From Methanocorpusculum sp. MCE (GTDB lineage Archaea > Halobacteriota > Methanomicrobia > Methanomicrobiales > Methanocorpusculaceae): a stretch of 15,146 nt of DNA. Below, one piece after another: positions 5,537 to 13,083 of the stretch. The position numbers were made by a program, and so were the translations under genes. How positions within the stretch are numbered: position 1 is the first letter of the stretch; every line of letters begins with the position of its first letter. Under the pieces are notes generated by a model. The model had not been told where the DNA came from and did not search any database. It saw only the letters and a program-made list of their open reading frames with translations. The stretch spans positions 1 to 15,146 of the forward strand of contig NIZU01000021.1 of NCBI GenBank assembly GCA_003315675.1, in the 5' to 3' direction.

Positions 5537-6264
5537 ACCCATTAATGCCAGCCACAACCAGCGACCAAAATCCGGCATGCCTCATCTGCGGAGCTCCGCT
5601 GGAATATCTCGAAAAAGAGGAAGAGATGACCTGCTCGGTCTGCGGAAAGACCTTTTTGAGCAATGCAAAATGCACGAAAGGACACTTCGTCTGCGATGAA
5701 TGTCATGCCTCCCCCTCCTTTGCCGTGATCAGATACGTCTGCCTGCACACTGCATCGACGGACCCCTTCGTCATCGCCGATGAGATCATGGATTCAGACA
5801 CCGTACATATGCATGGACCCGAACACCATATTATTGTCGGGGCAGCTCTCCTCGCCGCGTATAAGAATGCCGGGGGAGATTTGGATCTTCCAACTGCGCT
5901 CACCTCTATGGAGCACAGAGGAAAAATGCTTCCGGGCGGCTTTTGCGGACTTGCCGGAACCTGCGGGGCTGCCGTAAGTACGGGAATGTTTCTTTCGATC
6001 GCGCTGAAGACAAATCCTCTTTCAGGGAAGAACTGGGGGCTTGGAAATCTTCTGACAGGTGAATGTCTGATAAAGATCGGTTCGATCGGCGGCCCCCGCT
6101 GCTGTAAACGCGACACGTATATCGCCATGCAGACCGCGGTGGAGTTTGTCGCAAAGCATCTCGGCATTAATATGACCATGCCTGAGAAGATCGTCTGCGA
6201 GTATTCCGGACGAAATCAAGAGTGCCTGCTGGACGAATGCCCGTTTCATCCGATGAACGCTTAA
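5533..6264 (+). CDS. DUF5714-domain protein, cysteine-rich, last gene of the ars operon
   Basis: The protein has 243 residues and 16 cysteines. The N-terminus has a zinc-ribbon-like set (C16xxC19 and C34xxC37) and a second group (C47, C54xxC57). The larger C-terminal domain has a conserved-looking MHGPEHH segment (93-99), a glycine-rich GGFCGLAGTCG motif (136-145), GPRCCKRDTY (188-196) and ECLLDECPFHP near the end. I recognise this layout as the DUF5714 family of methanogens and anaerobic bacteria, for which I know no established reaction. The gene overlaps arsC by four bases (ATGA), so it is translated with it, which suggests a job in arsenic or thiol metabolism. The histidine and cysteine clusters suit binding of metal or an iron-sulfur centre. 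An in-frame ATG at 5545 is an alternative start with AAAGGA upstream. Confidence 0.8.
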   Translation: MNPLMPATTSDQNPACLICGAPLEYLEKEEEMTCSVCGKTFLSNAKCTKGHFVCDECHASPSFAVIRYVCLHTASTDPFVIADEIMDSDTVHMHGPEHHIIVGAALLAAYKNAGGDLDLPTALTSMEHRGKMLPGGFCGLAGTCGAAVSTGMFLSIALKTNPLSGKNWGLGNLLTGECLIKIGSIGGPRCCKRDTYIAMQTAVEFVAKHLGINMTMPEKIVCEYSGRNQECLLDECPFHPMNA

Positions 6265-6511
6265 TGAACTAAAGAAAATGGCACGGAAAACGAACGGCGG
6301 ACGTGCAGTTTGCCGAGATCACGGGATCGTGAACACGATCCTGCGGATAAAGCGCTGACCAAACCCGGAAATACGCAATACTATTTTTTCACGTCTCAAC
6401 CCCCTATTTTGTGAATTTCATAGGTCGTGCCGCCTCGGCTTAAAACCGGATGCATGAAATCAAAACACGGACCAAAAGTTAGTCAACCCGTAAATTCCAT
6501 TATCTTAAAGC
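6265..6511. other. Non-coding spacer with several hairpins, probably including the ars operon terminator
   Basis: There is no convincing ORF. Seen here are a near-perfect hairpin GGATCGTG-AA-CACGATCC (6324-6341; the closest pairs must open, leaving loop GAAC), a T6 run at 6384-6389, CCTAT/ATAGG (6403-6407 and 6420-6424) and GCCG-CCT-CGGC (6429-6439). The first hairpin and the T run may terminate the ars operon. The succession of stems could also be a small RNA or a leader of the next operon. Confidence 0.45.
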
Positions 6512-6522
6512 GATAATATATA
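6512..6522 (+). promoter_or_regulatory. TATA box of the DUF555-kinase-Dph6-DUF2070 operon
   Basis: GATAATATATA lies 16-26 nt before the ATG at 6538, with AAAG (BRE-like purines) just upstream. No ribosome binding site is present, so the first mRNA is probably leaderless or nearly so. Confidence 0.55.
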
Positions 6523-6537
6523 CGCAACGAGTTGAAA

Positions 6538-6897
6538 ATGTCGGATTATCGAGTGACGCTGGAGGCAGGATGGACGGTTAAGGATGTTGAGTCCGTTCAG
6601 GATGCCATAGGAATAGCCGTGAGTGAAGCAGGAAAACGCCTGCACCCGTCAGCAAAGTTTGTTGACGTGGACGTGATGAATATGCCCTGTCCATACTGTG
6701 GAAAAGATATCAATACTGCTCTGGTGATCGCAAGAACCGGCCTGGTCGGCCTTCTTCTTTCCATGAAGGTCTTCAAAGCCGAAAACCCCGAACACGCAGT
6801 ACACATTGCCAAATCGGTGATAGGCAGAGCACTGCGTGACGTATCTCTCTCTACGTATGCGGTCGAACTGATCGAAGGTGATGACGTTGCCGAGTGA
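6538..6897 (+). CDS. DUF555 / UPF0212 family protein
   Basis: The 119-residue protein matches the archaeal UPF0212 family nearly from end to end. The hallmarks are SDYRVTLEAGWTVKDVE at the start, GIAVSEAGKRLHP, a CPYCG zinc-knuckle-like motif (residues 50-54), LVGLLLSMKVFKAENPEHA, and KSVIGRALRDV near the end. The family's role is unknown; it is small, soluble and widely conserved in methanogens. The ATG at 6538 is chosen over the TTG at 6532 because of the promoter position. It is the first gene of a four-gene operon, overlapping the kinase gene by 17 nt. Confidence 0.9.
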   Translation: MSDYRVTLEAGWTVKDVESVQDAIGIAVSEAGKRLHPSAKFVDVDVMNMPCPYCGKDINTALVIARTGLVGLLLSMKVFKAENPEHAVHIAKSVIGRALRDVSLSTYAVELIEGDDVAE

Positions 6898-7777
6898 AAC
6901 GATCTCGGTTTCCGGTCATCTCTGCGTAGATTACATCATCACCGTAGACGAGTATCCGCCCATCGGCGAATCGAGGAGAGTCTCGGAACGCAGGATATAC
7001 TTCGGCGGAGGGGCGGCAAACATCGCCACCGGTATCGCCAGACTCGGTGGTCAGGCCGAGCTCATCTGTGCAGTCGGATGCGACTTCCCGGGCAGCGAAT
7101 ATGAAAGATATCTGCAGGAACTCGGCGTGAAAACGACACTCTTCAGAAGTGAGAAGAACAGTTCGACCGCATTTATGGTGAACAATGCCGCCGGAGACCA
7201 GGTGACCTACTTCGAGTGGGGAGCAGGAGAAGCCTTCGCCAGATCAGTTCCGCCGAAATGCGAGTTTGTCCATATGGCAACGGGCGACACCGCCTTAAAT
7301 ATCAATCTCGCCAGGCAGGCGAAATTTGCCTCGCTCGATCCGGGCCAGGACGTTAAATACTATACCGCCGACGACCTCACGACCATTCTAGGGGAGATCG
7401 ACATGCTCATCTGCAATAATTATGAGATAGATATCATAAAAAAGACCCTTTCCTGCAGCGAAAAAGATATTCTCGACTCGGTGCCGTTTACCATCATCAC
7501 CCATGGAAAAGCAGGCAGCAGCCTCTACTTCGATGGAAAAACCGAGCAGATTCCTGCGGTATCGGTCGAAGCAAAGGATCCGACCGGCGCAGGAGATGCA
7601 TACCGGGCAGGGTTTTTCACCGCATGGAAAAAGGGATATGACCCGATCACCTGCGCGAAGATCGGCGCAGTTACCTCGTCGTTTGTCGTGGAGATGATCG
7701 GGACGCAGACCAACCTTCCCGACTGGGAACGGATGGCAGGGCGCTACAAATCCGTATTTGGAAAACTGGAGCCGTAA
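6881..7777 (+). CDS. PfkB-family carbohydrate/nucleoside kinase
   Basis: The 298-residue protein phosphorylates a sugar or nucleoside with ATP. The first PfkB signature region is FGGGAANIATGIARLGG (41-57), and the second is DPTGAGDAYRAGFF (233-246), where GAGD makes the anion hole and D239 is the catalytic base. The N-terminal VSGHLCVDYI contains the substrate-binding G and D pattern. Archaeal relatives include the nucleoside kinase of Methanocaldococcus and ADP-independent sugar kinases, so the substrate cannot be named from sequence. Starts are ambiguous: GTG 6878, ATG 6881 and TTG 6887. The TTG is the best spaced from AAGGTGA, and the ATG is used here. The gene overlaps DUF555 upstream and shares one base with the following gene. 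Confidence 0.88.
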   Translation: MTLPSETISVSGHLCVDYIITVDEYPPIGESRRVSERRIYFGGGAANIATGIARLGGQAELICAVGCDFPGSEYERYLQELGVKTTLFRSEKNSSTAFMVNNAAGDQVTYFEWGAGEAFARSVPPKCEFVHMATGDTALNINLARQAKFASLDPGQDVKYYTADDLTTILGEIDMLICNNYEIDIIKKTLSCSEKDILDSVPFTIITHGKAGSSLYFDGKTEQIPAVSVEAKDPTGAGDAYRAGFFTAWKKGYDPITCAKIGAVTSSFVVEMIGTQTNLPDWERMAGRYKSVFGKLEP

Positions 7778-8433
7778 TGAGCTGGGCAGCACTCACTTCG
7801 GGAGGAAAGGACTCGATCCTTGCGGTACAGAAAGCCTTCGACGCCGGCATGCAGGTCTCGCATCTGGTCACGGTCGTCCCGGATAACACCGAGTCGTACA
7901 TGTTCCACTCGGCAAATCTGGCGGCCGTCCCCGTTATGGCGGCCCAATGCGGAGCCGTGTATGTGGAAATACGATCGAAAGGCGTAAAAGAACAGGAGGT
8001 CGAAGACCTTGAAAAGGGTCTTTCGAACCTCGGCGTTGAGGGGATCATCGTCGGGGCGATCGAGTCCGAGTATCAGCGGTCGAGAGTCGCCGCGGTCTGT
8101 GACCGGCTTTGTCTGAAGCTTTTCGCTCCGCTCTGGAAAATGGACCCTCTCCCTCTTATGCGCGAAGTGGCTTCCCGTCTTGACGCCGTGATCGTCGTCT
8201 GCGCCGCAGACGGACTCGGCGACAACGTTCTCGGGAAAAAGATTGATGAAAACCTGATCGGGGTCCTGCTTTCGGTTCACAAATCCAGACGTATCCATCT
8301 CGCCGGAGAGGGGGGGGAGTACGAATCGCTCGTACTGAACGCTCCCTGCTTTTCAGAACCGATACACTGTTCAGAGATGAAGTTCAGCTATGAAGGCCTT
8401 CGCGGGGAAGTCATGATCGACAGGTTCTGGTAA
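7777..8433 (+). CDS. Diphthine-ammonia ligase-type ATP pyrophosphatase (Dph6/TIGR00289 family)
   Basis: The 218-residue protein is an adenine-nucleotide alpha-hydrolase. It has the PP-loop SGGKDS at residues 8-13, and the Dph6-type C-terminal motif GEGGEYESLVLNAP at about 181-194. Dph6 makes the last step of diphthamide synthesis on the histidine of translation factor aEF2, using ATP and ammonia. The archaeal single-domain form of about 220 residues agrees in length. AESEYQRSR-like segment GAIESEYQRSRV (about 93-104) is also typical. It starts one base inside the stop of the kinase gene (TAATG), so translation is probably coupled. Function is known from eukaryotic Dph6 and transferred by family. 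Confidence 0.88.
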   Translation: MSWAALTSGGKDSILAVQKAFDAGMQVSHLVTVVPDNTESYMFHSANLAAVPVMAAQCGAVYVEIRSKGVKEQEVEDLEKGLSNLGVEGIIVGAIESEYQRSRVAAVCDRLCLKLFAPLWKMDPLPLMREVASRLDAVIVVCAADGLGDNVLGKKIDENLIGVLLSVHKSRRIHLAGEGGEYESLVLNAPCFSEPIHCSEMKFSYEGLRGEVMIDRFW

Positions 8434-8434
8434 C

Positions 8435-10165
8435 ATGAAACGTGAAGTAAAAACCGAGTCGTTGACCAAATATCTCTTCGACGCCCCGAAATGGGGAGTA
8501 TCGCTGGTCTTGATAATCCTGCTCGGCCTGGCAGCCGACGGGGTAGCGTTCCTTTTTACCGGCAAGATATGGTGGTTCGGATTTGCCTTCTCGATCCCCG
8601 GCGTCGCTGCGCTGATCCTCACCAAACCCTTCGTAAGCGCGACCGCTCGGCAGGAGTTTACCTGGAACCGGTCGGGCCTGCTGGCACTCGCGTCTGAAGT
8701 ATTCATGCTTCTGTGGATGATCACTGCTCTGTTCCTTGGCGTAGGATTTGCCTATGTCTTCGGCGTGGGATTCATTCTCGCGATCAGGCTCGTGGTTCTC
8801 GCCGCCGTCGCCGATTACCGGTTCGGGCGGATGTATGCCCCTGCCGCCATCCAGACTTTCGCGGGAGCGATCGTCGGCGTCTGGTACTTCGGGCCGGGAT
8901 TCATCATTCCGGTCGTCGTTTCGATCGTGGTATTCTCGGTAGGGGTCATCGTATTTTTACTGCTGTTCGATCTGCCGATGAAACGGACGAGCGGGGTTGG
9001 AGCAATGCATTTCGTCAATGCGTTCCTTGCCCATCTGACGAACGGATCCAACGACATGGAAGAGTATTTCCATCACATCAGCGAGTATGTCTCGGTCCCT
9101 GAAACGACGTTCTTCTTCAAGCGTTCTGGAAAACCCGATATCTGGTTCGTCATCCCGAACCTGCACCCGGGTCCGATGGCAGAGATCGGCGGGAGTAATT
9201 TCCCGAAGATCCTGCACGACGTATTTGCCGACGAGGCGGTCGTTATCGTATCCCACGGATGCACAAGTCATGACCTGAATCTCATCTCCAACCGGGAGAC
9301 GAAGAGCATCACAAAAGCGATCCGGGAAAGTCTGGATTCGGTCGAGTACACGGGGCTTGCAAGCCGCCCGGTCCGCACACGTTTCGGCACGGTCTCTATC
9401 CTTTCCCAGAGATTTGGTGATTCTCTTCTGATGATCACGACACGGTCTCCCGAGATGACGGAGGATATGGACTACTCTATCGGCAGGATCGTTATGGGAG
9501 TGAGTAAAGGGAGATACAAAAATATCGGGTTCGTCGACGCCCATAACTGTATGACGTCAGTCACCATCATCATCTACCCGTCGACCAAAACCGGAAACGA
9601 GTTCATCTCCGGAGCGGACGAGGCGATGAACGGCATGCTGGATGCCGAGATGCTTCCGTTCTCCGTTGGAGCGGCACAGGTCATCCCGCCCTTCAGCCGA
9701 GGCGAAGGATTCGCCGACATGGGAATCCTTGCGATGTTGACCGAGGTCGGCGGCGTTAAAACGGCGTATGTCATGTTTGACGCCAACAATGTGCAGATGG
9801 GTGTTCGAGAGATCCTACAGAGCGCAGTTCTGGGACTCGGTATCGATGAAGTCGAGATCATGACCACCGATTCGCATGTGGTGAACTCGGTCTCAGGCAG
9901 AAACCCGATCGGCGATGCGGTTTCGCCGAGCGAGATCATCCCGTATGTCTCGGAAGCGGTGTTAAAAGCGGTCGAAGATCTCTCGCCGGCGTCGGGAGGC
10001 GCCGCCACCAATATGTGCGAGGAGGTCGAGGTGTTCGGTCCATCAAGGATCGTTCAGCTGACTTCGACCGTGAACGCCATCGTCACGAACCTGCTCCCTC
10101 TTGCAACACTTCTGTTGACCACGGCATTTCTGCTGATCATGGTCGTCTGCATGATCGTGCTATAA
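8435..10165 (+). CDS. DUF2070 family predicted membrane protein
   Basis: The 576-residue protein is specific to archaea. An N-terminal membrane domain has about six hydrophobic helices (approximately 22-42, 45-63, 82-106, 108-126, 134-152, 155-176). A soluble domain of about 350 residues follows and includes NLHPGPMAEIGGSNFP, SHGCTSHDLNL, VDAHNCM and TTDSHVVNSV. One or two helices close the protein (about 548-575). The repeated D, H and N motifs (HPGP, SHGCTSHD, DAHN, DSH) look like a hydrolase-type metal site, but no activity is established that I know of. It begins one base after the stop of the Dph6-type gene and is the last gene of its operon. An A/T-rich stretch follows the stop. Confidence 0.9.
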   Translation: MKREVKTESLTKYLFDAPKWGVSLVLIILLGLAADGVAFLFTGKIWWFGFAFSIPGVAALILTKPFVSATARQEFTWNRSGLLALASEVFMLLWMITALFLGVGFAYVFGVGFILAIRLVVLAAVADYRFGRMYAPAAIQTFAGAIVGVWYFGPGFIIPVVVSIVVFSVGVIVFLLLFDLPMKRTSGVGAMHFVNAFLAHLTNGSNDMEEYFHHISEYVSVPETTFFFKRSGKPDIWFVIPNLHPGPMAEIGGSNFPKILHDVFADEAVVIVSHGCTSHDLNLISNRETKSITKAIRESLDSVEYTGLASRPVRTRFGTVSILSQRFGDSLLMITTRSPEMTEDMDYSIGRIVMGVSKGRYKNIGFVDAHNCMTSVTIIIYPSTKTGNEFISGADEAMNGMLDAEMLPFSVGAAQVIPPFSRGEGFADMGILAMLTEVGGVKTAYVMFDANNVQMGVREILQSAVLGLGIDEVEIMTTDSHVVNSVSGRNPIGDAVSPSEIIPYVSEAVLKAVEDLSPASGGAATNMCEEVEVFGPSRIVQLTSTVNAIVTNLLPLATLLLTTAFLLIMVVCMIVL

Positions 10166-10184
10166 ACAAAAAAATTATTTTTCA
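10166..10184. terminator. Poly-A/poly-T region between convergent genes
   Basis: Only nine bases separate the DUF2070 stop from the stop of the minus-strand small gene. A7 at 10168-10174 followed by TTATTTTT gives U-rich 3' ends in both directions, which is enough for archaeal termination. No strong hairpin is visible. Confidence 0.4.
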
Positions 10185-10402
10185 ACCTGTTCGACATCGA
10201 TCGCACAGGAACTTCTTCTGATACGCGGCATCGACGCAAGTTTATTTTCATATTTATCGCAGGTGAATCCAGATTTCGGCATTGGATCGGGCAGAACGAC
10301 ACCAAGTTTGCAGGTGATACGGTAGTTGTAAAAATCCCGCTCTTTGTCGTAGGTATATTCATGAGAATCCATATGCAGACAGGTTAAACAAGGAACAACC
10401 AT
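10175..10402 (-). CDS. Small cysteine-containing protein, unknown function
   Basis: Starting at the ATG at 10402 the product has 75 residues, with MVVPCLTCLHMDSHEY at the start (CxxC plus histidine), an internal C31 in YNYRITC and a GFTCDKYEN segment; the CxxC...C...C set suggests a zinc-binding knuckle. The basic tail PRIRRSSC follows. I do not recognise the family. The start is uncertain: an ATG at 10432 would add ten residues and is preceded by GGCAGGT, while the ATG at 10402 gives the cleaner domain start but has its GGGGGTGA-like site about 15 nt away. It is divergent from uvrC, so promoters of the two must overlap, and convergent with the DUF2070 gene. The ordered cysteines argue that it is a real gene. 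Confidence 0.65.
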   Translation of the reverse strand: MVVPCLTCLHMDSHEYTYDKERDFYNYRITCKLGVVLPDPMPKSGFTCDKYENKLASMPRIRRSSCAIDVEQVEK

Positions 10403-10445
10403 ATGATTAAAGATACATTCACCCCCATACATTAACCTGCCGAAA

Positions 10446-12005
10446 ATGTCCCCCTTCGATCTTGCCGACATTCCCCATTCGCCGGGCTGCTACTTGTACA
10501 AAAACAGCGAAGGGGCGATTATCTACGTCGGAAAAGCAAAAGATCTGCGAAAACGCGTTTCTTCCTATTTTCAGAAAAAGGATCACGATCCAAAAACGCA
10601 AAAACTGGTGGCGGTGATCCGTTCGGTCGAGTACATTATCACGGCTACCGATGAAGAGGCATATCTTCTGGAAAATACACTCATCAAACATCACCAGCCG
10701 AAGTACAACATCGACCTCAAGGATGCAAAATCCTATGCATACATCGAACTCACGAAAGAGCCGTATCCGCGTATCACCATCGCGAGAAATACCCGCGGGA
10801 ACGGGCAGTTCTTTGGTCCGTTCGTCTCGGCAAAGGAGCGGGACTATGTGCTCTCGGTCGTGAAAAAAACTTTCAGACTCAGGTCCTGTAAAAATATGCC
10901 GAAGAACAGACCCTGCCTTCGATATCATATAGGCAACTGCACAGGGCCGTGCGAAGGGCATGTCTCCTTCGAGGAGTACGCAAAACAGTGCAGCTATGCC
11001 GCGGATGTCATGAAAGGCAGCACAAAGGAGATCAAAACCAAACTCGAAGAGGAGATGGCGGAGTATTCGAAGGATATGGAGTTCGAAGCGGCGCTTCTCT
11101 GCCGGGATATGATCACGGCAGTCGAGAATCTTTCCTCCCGCCAGTATGTCGCGAGAAAAACCGATCATGACGAGGACGTGATCGCCTACCGCGTGGCTGA
11201 CGGAACGGTGTATCTGATGGTCTTCCATGTCTACAAAGGGACGCTCGGCGGCAGGGAAGAGTTCATTTTCGATGCCTCCGACGGATTTTTCGAGGAGTTC
11301 GTTGCAAGATACTACACAGAAAATACTGCGCCGAAAGAGATCATCGTCGAGGAGGAGCTTGACGAAGCGCTCGCTGCGTATCTGGGAAATCTGGCGGGAC
11401 ATGTTGTGAAAATCACCGTCCCGAAACAGGGAGCTAAGAAAAAACTGCTCGAACTTGCGGGAAAAAATATCGAAACGGTCCACTTCGGCGACGAAATAAA
11501 GGTCATGGAACTCCAGGCTGTCCTTCATCTGAAGACACCGCCGAATGTCATCGAGTGTTTCGATATCTCCCACCTTTCAGGGACCGATACGGTCGCCTCC
11601 ATGGTCCAGTTCAGAGCCGGCAGACCGGATAAGAGGAACTACCGGCGGTTCAAAATCAAAACGGTCGAGTGGATCGACGACTTCGCTTCGATGGCAGAAG
11701 TCGTCCGCCGCAGATACAGCCGCCTGATCGAAGAGGAAAAACCTCTTCCCGATCTGATCGTGATCGACGGAGGAAAAGGGCAGCTCTCGTCCGCGAAGCG
11801 GATCCTGGATGAGCTCGATGCCGATATCCCTCTCATCTCCCTCGCGAAAGCGGAAGAAGAAGTATTCGTTTCAGGCGTGCCGTTCCCGCTGCCGTTCGGC
11901 AAAAAGACGAAGGCAAACATGTACCTCCAGGAGATACGGGACGAGGCGCACAGATTTGCGGTTACATACAACCGGCTGCTTCGGAAAAAGCGGCTGGTAA
12001 AATAA
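10446..12005 (+). CDS. uvrC: UvrC, excinuclease ABC subunit C
   Basis: The 519-residue protein makes both incisions in UvrABC nucleotide excision repair. The N-terminal GIY-YIG nuclease runs from about residue 12 to 90 (GCYLYKN, IYVGKAKDLRKRVSSYF, and the catalytic E76 in LLENTLI). Four cysteines, C148, C157, C165 and C169, match the iron-sulfur cluster site of UvrC. A UvrB-binding UVR segment lies at about 195-228. The C-terminal RNase-H-like nuclease has CFDISHLSGTD (D373), VIDGGKGQL (D441) and EIRDEAHRF (H502). The protein ends soon after, without the tandem helix-hairpin-helix domain of bacterial UvrC. I do not know whether that is normal in this lineage. No ribosome binding site precedes the ATG, so initiation may be leaderless. 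The last 44 bases overlap the reductase gene on the other strand. Confidence 0.93.
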   Translation: MSPFDLADIPHSPGCYLYKNSEGAIIYVGKAKDLRKRVSSYFQKKDHDPKTQKLVAVIRSVEYIITATDEEAYLLENTLIKHHQPKYNIDLKDAKSYAYIELTKEPYPRITIARNTRGNGQFFGPFVSAKERDYVLSVVKKTFRLRSCKNMPKNRPCLRYHIGNCTGPCEGHVSFEEYAKQCSYAADVMKGSTKEIKTKLEEEMAEYSKDMEFEAALLCRDMITAVENLSSRQYVARKTDHDEDVIAYRVADGTVYLMVFHVYKGTLGGREEFIFDASDGFFEEFVARYYTENTAPKEIIVEEELDEALAAYLGNLAGHVVKITVPKQGAKKKLLELAGKNIETVHFGDEIKVMELQAVLHLKTPPNVIECFDISHLSGTDTVASMVQFRAGRPDKRNYRRFKIKTVEWIDDFASMAEVVRRRYSRLIEEEKPLPDLIVIDGGKGQLSSAKRILDELDADIPLISLAKAEEEVFVSGVPFPLPFGKKTKANMYLQEIRDEAHRFAVTYNRLLRKKRLVK

Positions 12006-12687
12006 TATTCACGCTTTTTTTTACCCAGGTCAGCAGGACACCGTCGTCGATTGGCTTGATATCTTTGAGCGTGAGACGGGGGAACTCGTCAGGATTCGTG
12101 AAGCCCTGTCCGTCGGCAAGCGTCGGAGCATCTTTTCCGCCGATGATCAGCCCCCCGATATATACGCGTATTTCATCGAAGAGACCGCTGCTCATAAACG
12201 ACCATAACAGGGTAGCCCCCCCTTCGACCATCAGCTGTTTGACCCCGAGTTTTGCGAGCTCGTCCAACACGATCTTCAGATCGACCGAATCCGCACCTGC
12301 CGGGATCACGGTCGCTTTTTCTCTCAAGGCGTCGCATTTCTCCTTTGGGGCCTTTTCAGAAACGAAAACAACCACACGGCCCAGTCCTTTTTTGAACATA
12401 TCGCCGTCTGCAGGCATCCTGGCCATGCTGTCGATTACGACCCGCATTGGATGCGGATCCTTACCGTTCGCTTTGCGCACGCCGGCATGCTCCTCGCTTT
12501 TGAGACGGAGAGACGGATCGTCGGAGAGGACGGTTCCTATACCCACCATTATCGCGTCCGAATCGGCACGAAGACGGTCCACCCGCAAAAAATCGTCGTG
12601 ACCGGATATTTTGGTCTGTTTCCTTTCCCGGGTGGCGAGTTTTCCGTCAGCACTCATGGCTGCGTTGATTATCACATACGGACACAT
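11962..12687 (-). CDS. 2,5-diamino-6-(ribosylamino)-pyrimidinone 5'-phosphate reductase (archaeal riboflavin pathway)
   Basis: The 241-residue enzyme reduces the ribose of the pyrimidine intermediate to ribitol with NADPH, in archaeal riboflavin and F420-chromophore synthesis. It corresponds to the RibD C-terminal (dihydrofolate-reductase-like) domain. Motifs are NAAMSADGKLAT (8-19), RADSDAIMVGIGTVLSDDPS (40-59), VVIDSMARMP and VEGGATLLWSF (about 154-164). A typical family member ends near the VLLTW motif; here about 20 further residues follow, encoded by the strand opposite the end of uvrC. The ATG at 12687 has an AAGGT site upstream. A minus-strand TATA-like sequence (12757-12768) lies inside the 3' end of the upstream gene. 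Confidence 0.9.
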   Translation of the reverse strand: MCPYVIINAAMSADGKLATRERKQTKISGHDDFLRVDRLRADSDAIMVGIGTVLSDDPSLRLKSEEHAGVRKANGKDPHPMRVVIDSMARMPADGDMFKKGLGRVVVFVSEKAPKEKCDALREKATVIPAGADSVDLKIVLDELAKLGVKQLMVEGGATLLWSFMSSGLFDEIRVYIGGLIIGGKDAPTLADGQGFTNPDEFPRLTLKDIKPIDDGVLLTWVKKSVNIILPAAFSEAAGCM

Positions 12688-12750
12688 ACAGTTACCTTAC
12701 ATACACGCAGACGTAGACGGATCATTGAAAAGAGAATAGATCGTAACGTC

Positions 12751-13083
12751 TTAGATCTTTTTATAAACGTTTACACCAACACGGACGTCGGGGTGTTTGC
12801 GGTCAATGGGTTTGTTTCCCATGCTGGACCCAATGATAATGGTCTTGCCTGAGGATGAGGGGCCTACTTCCTGGGAAAGATCGACCGTAATTGTAAGAAT
12901 ATCTCCATCAACTGACGTTTTCACATTTTTCATATCTGATAATGTGCATGATGAAGTGATAAATGTTGTGGGATTTTTATCGGAAATTTGGTTTTTTTGG
13001 ACCGTGTGTACTGAGTGGGAAGGTGATGCGGACGATAAAACCCATAAATATAATGATGCGAAAACACCAATGAGTATAACCAT
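12751..13083 (-). CDS. Membrane-anchored small protein with a conserved beta-rich domain
   Basis: From the ATG at 13083 the protein has 110 residues. Residues 1-21 are strongly hydrophobic (MVILIGVFASLYLWVLSSAS), a signal or membrane anchor. A linker follows, then from about residue 52 a domain with VDGDILTITVDLSQEVGPSS, then SGKTIIIGSSMGN and VRVGVNVYKKI at the end. I recall a short, uncharacterised prokaryotic domain with the same pattern (LTITVDL, SGKT, ASTxGN, GLNVYKK), so the domain is probably real. The exported location is inferred. The start is uncertain: a GTG at 13164 would add 27 basic residues but run deep into the divergent gene. It lies upstream of the reductase gene in the same direction (63-nt gap). 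Confidence 0.65.
   Translation of the reverse strand: MVILIGVFASLYLWVLSSASPSHSVHTVQKNQISDKNPTTFITSSCTLSDMKNVKTSVDGDILTITVDLSQEVGPSSSGKTIIIGSSMGNKPIDRKHPDVRVGVNVYKKI
12756..12768 (-). promoter_or_regulatory. TATA-like box for the reductase gene
   Basis: On the minus strand this reads TTTATAAAAAG, about 70-80 nt before the reductase ATG at 12687. It is located within the last codons of the upstream minus-strand gene, so the reductase could have its own promoter with a leader of about 45 nt, or be cotranscribed. Confidence 0.35.
13044..13054 (+). promoter_or_regulatory. TATA-like box for the SelB-like gene
   Basis: ATAAATATAAT lies 28-38 nt before the ATG at 13082 and 16-26 nt before an in-frame ATG at 13070. 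It is inside the start of the divergent membrane-protein gene, so divergent initiation is packed into one region. Confidence 0.5.

Noticed and set aside
8957..9544. 195-codon minus-strand ORF inside the DUF2070 gene
   Set aside because: It lies wholly opposite a well-supported gene and has no recognisable motif or ribosome binding site.
10419..11573. Long minus-strand ORF (384 codons) opposite uvrC
   Set aside because: uvrC is certain on the plus strand with all catalytic motifs; the antisense frame shows no domain, no promoter and arises from codon bias.
12797..13081. Open frame continuing upstream of the SelB-like gene
   Set aside because: It is antisense to the membrane-anchored gene, has no ribosome binding site, and the family N-terminus starts at 13070 or 13082.
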